Positions 33,473 to 40,222 of a stretch of DNA of 64,000 nt are shown one piece after another. The stretch is from Methyloversatilis sp. Lineage in GTDB: Bacteria > Pseudomonadota > Gammaproteobacteria > Burkholderiales > Rhodocyclaceae. A model generated the notes under the pieces. The model did no database searches, was not told the origin of the DNA, and saw only the letters and a list, made by a program, of their open reading frames with translations. The first letter of the stretch is position 1; each line of letters opens with the position of its first letter. The translations under genes were made by a program, and so were the position numbers. The DNA is taken from the NCBI RefSeq assembly GCF_030698125.1, contig NZ_JAUYNV010000025.1:186001-250000 (forward strand), written 5' to 3'.

Positions 33473-33960
33473 CGGTCACGTTGCACCCATGCGTGGTGGA
33501 ACCTGACCGACGTTCTGTTCATGTCCCGATCATTCCTGCCGACCCGGTGGCGCACGGCGCACCCGACCGGAGGGATAAAAGGCCAGGCAACCACGACGCA
33601 ACGACGCGTCCTGCCTCGCCCGATGCGCGACCGCTGAATCGGGCCAACCACTCAGAGCGGTTTTGACCGCCCCTACATCGCGTCGAGCATCGCGTCTCGA
33701 CAGCATCAATGTCGCATCAGGCGCAGGCGCCCGATGTGACCCGGCAGCAAGCGGCTTCCTCGTCCAGCGGCGGACCGGAACCGGCATATATCCATTCGAC
33801 CGGCATGTGCCGGTCACGATCATTTGAAACCGACAGCCATCGGCGCCGACGCCGATGCGTGCGTCCGCTCGCGTGCGGGGTCTCGACCCGACCGCCGGGC
33901 GACGCCGTTGCCGGATCGTCGGCCGCGCGATTCGCGGTCAGCACTCGCAGGAAGCGGACC
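33473..33960 (+). other. Long untranslated leader before nirB with possible hairpins
   Basis: No gene is seen between the predicted start site and nirB. Hairpins can be drawn at 33658-33671 (GCGGT with ACCGC), 33682-33701 (GTCGAG with CTCGAC; inner loop ATCGCG has A1 and G4 as in ANTAR target loops) and 33716-33737. No T-run terminator was found, and a complete ANTAR twin-hairpin pattern is not convincing. The stretch could hold a nitrate-responsive leader or a second promoter. Confidence 0.3.
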
Positions 33961-36429
33961 ATGGAAAAGAAACGTCTTGTGATGGTGGGCAACGGGATGG
34001 CGGGCTGTCGCACGCTGGAAGAGCTGATCAAGATTGCACCGGGGATGTACGACATCACCGTGTTCGGCGCCGAGCCGCATCCCAACTACAACCGCATCCT
34101 GCTGTCGCCGGTACTGGCTGGCGAAATGACGGTGCAGGACATCATCCTGAATGACTGGGACTGGTACCGCGACAACGGCATCACGCTGCATGCCGGCAAG
34201 AAGGTCGTGAAGATCGACCGCAAGGCGCGCAAGGTGGTGGCCGAAGACGGCACCGAAGCCGAATACGACCGCCTGCTGCTGGCGACCGGCTCCAACCCCT
34301 TCATCCTGCCGGTGTCGGGCAAGGACCTGCCGGGCGTGATTGCCTATCGCGACATCGCCGACACCGACGCGATGATCGCGGCGGCAGCGAACCACCGGCA
34401 CGCGGTCGTGATCGGCGCCGGACTGCTCGGTCTGGAGGCGGCCAACGGCCTGGCGCTGCGCGGCATGCACGTCACCGTGGTGCATCTGGGCGCATGGATC
34501 ATGGAACGCCAGCTCGACCGGCCATCGGCCGACATGCTGCAGGCCTCACTCGAGAAGAAGGGGCTGGCCTTCCTGCTGGAGAAGCAGACCGAGTCGCTGA
34601 TCGCCGGACCGGATGGCCGTGTATCGGCCGTGCGCTTCAAGAGCGGCGAGACGATTCCCGCCGATCTGGTCGTGATGGCCGCCGGCATCCGCCCGAACAC
34701 CACGCTGGCGGAATCGGCCGGCATCCACTGCAACCGCGGCATCGTCGCCAACGACACGATGCAGACCTACGACCCGAAGATCTACGCAGTCGGCGAATGC
34801 GTCAGCCACCGCGGCATCGCCTACGGCCTGGTCGCACCGCTGTTCGAACAGGCCAAGGTGTGCGCCAACCACCTCGCGCAGTACGGCATCGGCACCTACA
34901 AGGGTTCGGTCACCTCGACCAAGCTGAAGGTGACCGGCATCGACGTGTTTTCGGCCGGCAACTTCACCGGCGGCCCGGGCTGCGATGACATCGTGTTGCA
35001 CGACCCGTCGGGCGGCGTCTACAAGCGGCTGGTGCTGGAAGGCGAACGTCTGGTCGGCGCCTGCCTGTATGGCGACACGGCGGATGGCGCCTGGTACTTC
35101 CAGCTGATCAAGGACGGCCAGGACATCCACGCGGTGCGCGACCACCTGATGTTCGGCCAGAACCATCTGGGCGACGTCGGCCACAAGGGTCAGACCCAGG
35201 CCGCGTCGATGCCGGACACGGCCGAAGTGTGCGGATGCAACGGCGTGTGCAAGGGCACCATCGTCAAGGCGATCAAGGAAAAGGGTCTGTTTTCGCTGGA
35301 CGACGTACGCAAGCACACCAAGGCGTCAAGTTCCTGCGGCTCATGCACCGGCCTGGTCGAACAGATCCTCGCCTCGTGCATCGGCGGCGCCTACACACCT
35401 GCCAGCTCCACCTCGAAGGCGATGTGCGGCTGCACCGACATGAACCACGGCGACGTGCGCGCCGCGATCCGCGACCGCCATTACATCGACATCCCGACCG
35501 TGATGCGCGAACTGCAGTGGAAGACGCCCAACGGCTGTGCGTCCTGCCGTCCGGCACTCAATTACTACGTGCAGTCGAGCTGGCCGCACGAGGCGAAGGA
35601 CGATCCGCAGAGCCGCTACATCAACGAACGGGCGCACGCCAACATCCAGAAGGACGGTACCTATTCGGTCGTACCGCGCATGTGGGGCGGACTCACCACG
35701 CCGAATGAGTTGCGCGCCATCGCCGACGCGGCCGAGAAGTATCAGGTGCCGACGGTGAAGGTGACCGGCGGCCAGCGCATCGACCTGCTGGGCGTGAAGA
35801 AGGACGACCTGCCCGCCATGTGGGCCGACCTCGCGCAGGCCGGCATGGTGTCGGGCCACGCCTACGGCAAGAGCCTGCGCACCGTGAAGACCTGCGTCGG
35901 CGCCGAGCACTGCCGCTTCGGTACCCAGCTGTCGATGGGTCTGGGCGTCAAGCTCGAAAAGATGCTGTTCGGCATGTACAGCCCGCACAAGGTGAAGCTG
36001 GCCGTGTCCGGCTGCCCGCGCAACTGCGCCGAAGCCGGCATCAAGGACGTCGGCGTCATCGGTGTTGAATCCGGCTATGAAATCTATGTCGCCGGCAACG
36101 GCGGCATCAAGACCGAAGTCGCGCAGTTCTTCTGCAAGGTGACCAGCGACGACGAGGTGATGGAGTACTCCGGCGCCTTCCTGCAGCTCTATCGCGAAGA
36201 AGGCTGGTATCTCGAACGCACCGTGCATTACATCGACCGCGTTGGCCTGGACTACGTGAAGGGCAAGGTGGTCGACGACGCCGAAAACCGCAAGGCGCTG
36301 TACGAGCGCCTGCTGTTTGCGCTGCAGGACTACAAGGACCCGTGGCTGGAACGCGCGCAGGCCGACGCGAAGTCCGAACTGGGCCGCGAATTCCGCACCA
36401 TCGCCATCCGCCAGGCCATGCAGGCTTGA
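33961..36429 (+). CDS. nirB: Assimilatory nitrite reductase (NAD(P)H) large subunit
   Basis: An 822-residue cytoplasmic flavo-siroheme enzyme reducing nitrite to ammonium. The N terminus is a pyridine nucleotide-disulphide oxidoreductase (VMVGNGMAG, ATGSNPF, VIGAGLLGLEAANGL). Two BFD-type 2Fe-2S domains follow (CGCNGVCKGTIVKAI with CGSCTGLVEQI, then CGCTDMNHGDVRAAI with NGCASC). The C-terminal siroheme/4Fe-4S domain has TCVGAEHCRFGTQ and VSGCPRNCAEAGIKDVG with the cluster cysteines. AGGAAG lies upstream of the ATG; a longer upstream frame is discounted for its random composition. Confidence 0.95.
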   Translation: MEKKRLVMVGNGMAGCRTLEELIKIAPGMYDITVFGAEPHPNYNRILLSPVLAGEMTVQDIILNDWDWYRDNGITLHAGKKVVKIDRKARKVVAEDGTEAEYDRLLLATGSNPFILPVSGKDLPGVIAYRDIADTDAMIAAAANHRHAVVIGAGLLGLEAANGLALRGMHVTVVHLGAWIMERQLDRPSADMLQASLEKKGLAFLLEKQTESLIAGPDGRVSAVRFKSGETIPADLVVMAAGIRPNTTLAESAGIHCNRGIVANDTMQTYDPKIYAVGECVSHRGIAYGLVAPLFEQAKVCANHLAQYGIGTYKGSVTSTKLKVTGIDVFSAGNFTGGPGCDDIVLHDPSGGVYKRLVLEGERLVGACLYGDTADGAWYFQLIKDGQDIHAVRDHLMFGQNHLGDVGHKGQTQAASMPDTAEVCGCNGVCKGTIVKAIKEKGLFSLDDVRKHTKASSSCGSCTGLVEQILASCIGGAYTPASSTSKAMCGCTDMNHGDVRAAIRDRHYIDIPTVMRELQWKTPNGCASCRPALNYYVQSSWPHEAKDDPQSRYINERAHANIQKDGTYSVVPRMWGGLTTPNELRAIADAAEKYQVPTVKVTGGQRIDLLGVKKDDLPAMWADLAQAGMVSGHAYGKSLRTVKTCVGAEHCRFGTQLSMGLGVKLEKMLFGMYSPHKVKLAVSGCPRNCAEAGIKDVGVIGVESGYEIYVAGNGGIKTEVAQFFCKVTSDDEVMEYSGAFLQLYREEGWYLERTVHYIDRVGLDYVKGKVVDDAENRKALYERLLFALQDYKDPWLERAQADAKSELGREFRTIAIRQAMQA

Positions 36430-36436
36430 TTCAGGG

Positions 36437-36540
36437 ATGAGGGGCCAGAGGCTAAAGGCTGGGGGCTGGCAACAGCACCTCCTCTCGCGCGGCAAAGCCG
36501 CGCCTGTTCCCTGGCCCCTCACCCCTAGCCCCCAGCCCCT
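36437..36540. repeat. G/C-biased imperfect inverted segments between nirB and nirD
   Basis: The 135-bp spacer has GAGGGGCCAG and CTGGGGGCTGG, followed some 45 bp later by their reverse complements in the same order, so they cannot nest as one simple hairpin. Between them sits GCGCGGC-AAA-GCCGCGC (36487-36503), a strong 7-bp hairpin. The purine-rich then pyrimidine-rich bias may reflect a small mobile repeat or an mRNA processing site separating nirB from nirD. Confidence 0.5.
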
Positions 36541-36564
36541 CCAGATACACATACAGGAACCCTC

Positions 36565-36882
36565 ATGAGCATCGAAACCTCCACCTGGGCGCCGGTCTGC
36601 GCGCTCGAAGACATTCCACATCTGGGCTCGCGCGTCGTGCGCAGCGACACCGGCGACATCGCCATCTTCCGCAATGACAGCGAGGTTTTCGCGGTGCACG
36701 ACAAGTGTCCGCACAAGGGCGGCCCACTGTCGCAGGGCATCGTGCATGGCAACACCGTCACCTGCCCGCTGCACAGCTGGAAGATCCAGCTCGACTCGGG
36801 CGACGCCGTTGCACCGGACGTCGGCTGCACACGCAGCTTCGAAGTGAAGGTCGAGAAAGGACAGGTACTGCTGAAAGCCTGA
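36565..36882 (+). CDS. nirD: Nitrite reductase small subunit
   Basis: A 105-residue Rieske-type protein. CPHKGGPLSQGIVHG and CPLHSWKIQLDSGDA contain the Cys-x-His and Cys-x2-His cluster ligands. It is the partner of NirB in cytoplasmic nitrite reduction. It follows nirB in the same direction. Confidence 0.94.
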   Translation: MSIETSTWAPVCALEDIPHLGSRVVRSDTGDIAIFRNDSEVFAVHDKCPHKGGPLSQGIVHGNTVTCPLHSWKIQLDSGDAVAPDVGCTRSFEVKVEKGQVLLKA

Positions 36883-36922
36883 CCCACCGCGTACGCCCCG
36901 TTGTTCGGGGTGAACGCGGTCC

Positions 36923-36955
36923 CGTAGGTTGGGGTGAGCGCAGCGATGCCCAACA
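36923..36955 (-). repeat. REP-like 33-bp element, copy 4 (inverted)
   Basis: Same sequence as the elements at 10.9-11.0 kb, in reverse orientation. It lies between nirD and narK, 26 kb from the first cluster. Confidence 0.78.
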
Positions 36956-36991
36956 AGAGCTCGATACGCATCGCAATCGGTGGCATCGGCA

Positions 36992-37024
36992 TGTTGGGCA
37001 TCGCTGCGCTCACACCAACCTACA
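36992..37024 (+). repeat. REP-like 33-bp element, copy 5 (diverged)
   Basis: Opposite in direction to copy 4, 36 bp away, with at least two differences from the consensus (CACACC for CACCCC, TACA for TACG). The pair can form a hairpin in the nirD-narK message. Confidence 0.72.
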
Positions 37025-37150
37025 AACGATTACCGAAACGCCGCCTGGCGAAGCTCAGCGGCTCACTCATTTCATTCACAGCAATCCCGAAGAAGGTCTG
37101 CCCGCAACGACGCGCGCAAGACCGATTCGTCACGGGGAGGTCATCCACCG

Positions 37151-38365
37151 ATGGACAGGAAAGCATTTCTCAAGGCCGGCCACACGCCCACGCTGTTTGC
37201 CGCCTTTCTCTACTTCGATCTCGCCTTCATGGTGTGGGTGCTGCTCGGCCCGCTCGGCGTGCAGATCGCCCAGGACCTGCACCTGACGCACGCGCAGAAG
37301 GGCTTCATGGTCGCGGTACCGGTACTGGCCGGTGCGCTGCTGCGCATGCTGATGGGCGTGCTGGTTGACCACCTGCAGCCGAAGAAGGCCGGCGCCATCG
37401 GCCAGGTCATCGTCATCGCAGCGATGTTCGTCGCCTGGCAGTTCGGCATCCACAGCTATGAACAGGCGCTGTTGCTGGGCTGCTTCCTCGGCTTCGCCGG
37501 CGCCGCGTTCGCGGTGGCGCTGCCACTGGCATCGCGCTGGTATCCGCCGGAACACCAGGGCACGGCGCTGGGCATCGCCGGCGCGGGCAATTCCGGCACC
37601 GCACTGGCTGCGCTGTTTGCGCCGGGGCTGGCGGCGGCGTTCGGCTGGATCAATGTGTTCGGTCTGGCGCTGATTCCGCTGGTGGCGGTATTCATCTTCT
37701 ATCTGCTGGTGGCAAAGGATGCGCCGGAATGCCCGCCACCCAAGACGCTGGCCGAATACCTGAAGGTGCTGAAGGACCGCGACGCCTGGTGGTTCATGTT
37801 CTTCTACAGCGTCACCTTCGGCGGCTTCGTCGGGCTGGCGTCGTCGCTGACCATCTATTTCAACACCCAGTACGGGCTGGACGCGCAGATGGCGGGTTAC
37901 TTCACCGCCGCCTGTGTGTTCGCCGGCTCGCTGGTGCGGCCGATCGGCGGCAATCTGGCCGACCGCATCGGCGGCATCCGCACCCTCACCGTCATGTATG
38001 TGATCGCTGCCGCCTTCCTGTTCGGCGTGAGCTTCGGCCTGCCGCAGGCCTGGATGGCGGTGGTCGTGTTCGTCGGCGCCATGCTGGCGCTGGGCATGGG
38101 CAATGGCGCGGTGTTCCAGCTGGTGCCGCAGCGCTTCCGGCGCGAAATCGGCGTCATGACCGGCCTGGTCGGCATGGCTGGCGGCATCGGCGGCTTCTAT
38201 CTGGCGTCGTCGCTCGGCTATTCGCGCGAAGCGACCGGCAGCTACCAGACCGGCTTTGTCATTTTCGGGCTGCTGGCCGTGCTGGCGCTGATCGGGCTGA
38301 CGCGGGTGAAGACGCGCTGGCGTACCACCTGGGGGGCGGCCCATCTCACCAATGCACGCATCTGA
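37151..38365 (+). CDS. narK: Nitrate/nitrite MFS transporter NarK/NasA type
   Basis: A 404-residue permease with twelve spans. FYFDLAFMVWVLLGPLGVQIAQDLHLT-type opening, and the two nitrate signature stretches GNSGTALAALFAPGLAAAFGW and GGIGGFYLASSLGYS (both rich in glycine) mark the NNP family. The signature motif of MFS loop 2-3, GVLVDHLQPKKAG, is clear. GGGAGG precedes ATG. Its stop region runs into the kinase/phosphatase gene with about 16 bp spacing or a short overlap. Confidence 0.92.
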   Translation: MDRKAFLKAGHTPTLFAAFLYFDLAFMVWVLLGPLGVQIAQDLHLTHAQKGFMVAVPVLAGALLRMLMGVLVDHLQPKKAGAIGQVIVIAAMFVAWQFGIHSYEQALLLGCFLGFAGAAFAVALPLASRWYPPEHQGTALGIAGAGNSGTALAALFAPGLAAAFGWINVFGLALIPLVAVFIFYLLVAKDAPECPPPKTLAEYLKVLKDRDAWWFMFFYSVTFGGFVGLASSLTIYFNTQYGLDAQMAGYFTAACVFAGSLVRPIGGNLADRIGGIRTLTVMYVIAAAFLFGVSFGLPQAWMAVVVFVGAMLALGMGNGAVFQLVPQRFRREIGVMTGLVGMAGGIGGFYLASSLGYSREATGSYQTGFVIFGLLAVLALIGLTRVKTRWRTTWGAAHLTNARI

Positions 38366-38381
38366 CGCGGGATTTCCGGTC

Positions 38382-40061
38382 ATGACATTGAAGGTGTCCA
38401 TCGGTCAGTGTTCGATCGCCGGACCGCGACCGCGCAACGAGGATTTTGCGGGTGCGGTGACGCCCGCCGGCGAGACGCTGGATGCCAGGGGCTTGCTGTT
38501 CGCCGTGGCCGATGGCGTCGGCGGCCATGCCAACGGACGGGAGGCGGCCGAGCTCACCGTGCGCGGCCTGCTGAACGACTACTACGCCACACCCGATACC
38601 TGGAGCATCACGCAGTCGATCGACCGGGTGCTCGGTGCGCTCAATCGCTGGCTCATCGCGCACGCCGCGCGCACCCGCGAAACCGCCGGCATGGCCACCA
38701 CGCTGTCCGCACTGGTACTGCGCGGCACGCGCTGGCATCTGGCCCACGTCGGCGATTCACGCATCTATCTGTATCGTGCCGGGGCACTGACGCGCCTGAC
38801 CGAAGACCATACATGGGCGCATCCGGAGCTGTCGAATGTGCTGCACCGCGCGGTCGGGCTCGATGCCCGCCTTGCCGTCGACCACGCCGATGGCGAACTC
38901 GAGATCGGCGACTGCTTCGTACTGCTGAGCGATGGCGTGTGGAACACACTGCACGACGAAGGCATCGCCGGCGAACTGGCACGCCGCAGCGAACCGGAGT
39001 CGCTGGCTTCGGCGCTGGTGCTGCAGGCCGAAGCGCGCGGCGCCAATGACAACTGCACCGCGCTGGTGGTGCGCGTCGACGCGCTGGGGCAGGCGGCGCT
39101 GCGCGACCGCCTTGCGCAGGCTGCGCAGCTTGAACTGCCGCCGCGACTGCACCCGGGTGATGTCATCGACGGACTGAAGATCGAGGCGGTGCTGCACGAA
39201 TCGCGCGTAACGCTGCTGTATCGAGTGCGCGACACCGCCAGCGGCGACATCAAGGTGCTCAAGACCTTGCGTGCCGACGCGGCCGACCCGGATGCCATCG
39301 CCGCCCTGGTGCATGAGGAATGGCTGGCGCGCCGGGTCGTGTCGCCACTGTTTCCGCAGGTATCGAACCATGCTGCACGAAGCAGCCTGTATTACCTGAT
39401 GAGCTGGCACGAGGGGGCGACGCTGCGGGCCCGGCTCGATGCGGGACATCATTTCGATATCGAACAGATTGTGCGGCTGGGCTGCATCGTCCTGCGCGCG
39501 CTCGGCACATTGCACCGGCTCGGCATCGTGCATCGCGACATCAAGCCGGACAACCTGCACCTGGACGCCCAGGGCGCATTGCGCGTACTCGATCTCGGCG
39601 TCGCGGCATCCGATGGCGAGGCTTTCGGCGAAATCAACAACCCCGGCACGCCCAGCTACATGGCACCGGAACTGTTCGCCGGCGCGACTGCCAGCGAGTC
39701 GAGCGACCTGTTCGCGCTCGGCGTCACGCTGTACGAACTGCTGACCCGGCGTTATCCGTATGGCGAGGTCGAACCTTTCCAGCGACCGCGCTTCGGCGAT
39801 CCGCTGCCGCCCACGCGTTTTCGCCCGGAAACGCCGGAATGGCTTGAAGCGGCGCTGCTCAAGGCCGTTGCCCGCGCACCCGAAGCGCGCTTCGAAACCG
39901 CCGAGGAGTTCCTGCTCGCGCTGGAGCGTGGCGCACACCGCCCGCTTGCGCTGCCCCGACGCACACCGCTGATCGAACGCGCATCGCTGCGGCTGCTGCG
40001 CGTATTGCTGACCGTATCGGCGCTGTTGAATCTGTTGCTGCTATGGGCACTGCTTTCGTAA
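38382..40061 (+). CDS. Bifunctional PP2C-type phosphatase and Ser/Thr kinase
   Basis: A 559-residue fusion (569 if the ATG at 38352, which overlaps narK, is used). Residues about 10-240 are a PP2C phosphatase with RPRNEDF, VADGVGGHANG, HVGDSRIY, LLSDGVW and DNCTALV metal-site motifs. Residues about 255-530 are a Hanks kinase: catalytic loop VHRDIKPDN, DLGV in place of DFG, and GTPSYMAPE. A single membrane span (LLRVLLTVSALLNLLLLWALL) ends the protein. Such fusions lie in nitrate assimilation operons of Pseudomonas (PA1782) and other Proteobacteria. Its targets are unknown; regulation of nitrate uptake or reduction is inferred. Confidence 0.9.
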   Translation: MTLKVSIGQCSIAGPRPRNEDFAGAVTPAGETLDARGLLFAVADGVGGHANGREAAELTVRGLLNDYYATPDTWSITQSIDRVLGALNRWLIAHAARTRETAGMATTLSALVLRGTRWHLAHVGDSRIYLYRAGALTRLTEDHTWAHPELSNVLHRAVGLDARLAVDHADGELEIGDCFVLLSDGVWNTLHDEGIAGELARRSEPESLASALVLQAEARGANDNCTALVVRVDALGQAALRDRLAQAAQLELPPRLHPGDVIDGLKIEAVLHESRVTLLYRVRDTASGDIKVLKTLRADAADPDAIAALVHEEWLARRVVSPLFPQVSNHAARSSLYYLMSWHEGATLRARLDAGHHFDIEQIVRLGCIVLRALGTLHRLGIVHRDIKPDNLHLDAQGALRVLDLGVAASDGEAFGEINNPGTPSYMAPELFAGATASESSDLFALGVTLYELLTRRYPYGEVEPFQRPRFGDPLPPTRFRPETPEWLEAALLKAVARAPEARFETAEEFLLALERGAHRPLALPRRTPLIERASLRLLRVLLTVSALLNLLLLWALLS

Positions 40062-40185
40062 GGACCGCGCGCAGCGCGCACCAGTGGCATGCATGCACCG
40101 TTCACCGCGCCCCGCGACGGAGCGCACGCGTACGGCTTCGCGGCAAAAGCGCTCGCCCAGACGCAAAAACCAGCCTTCAGTAACG

Positions 40186-40201
40186 TGGCATACGCCTTGC
40201 T
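40186..40201 (+). promoter_or_regulatory. Sigma-54 promoter of nasA
   Basis: TGGCATACGCCTTGCT has GG and GC ten bases apart with consensus TGGCA and TTGCT boxes. Transcription would start near 40211, only about 12 bases before the ATG, so the leader is little more than the GGAG ribosome binding site. No clean NtrC dyad is visible in the 125 bp upstream. Confidence 0.72.
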
Positions 40202-40222
40202 AAATGTCTGGCGGAGACAACA

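Noticed and set aside
33482-33500. TGCACCCATGCGTGGTG near the nirB start site as an NtrC dyad
   Set aside because: The spacer between half sites is two bases too long.
33640-33740. ANTAR twin-hairpin leader for NasT-type control
   Set aside because: Only one of the two hairpins has an A1/G4 hexaloop and its closing pair is mismatched; no terminator follows. Kept only as a weak note.
40086-40140. NtrC site upstream of the nasA promoter
   Set aside because: GCACCAGTGGCATGCATGCACC has half-site fragments but not the 17-bp spacing of the consensus.
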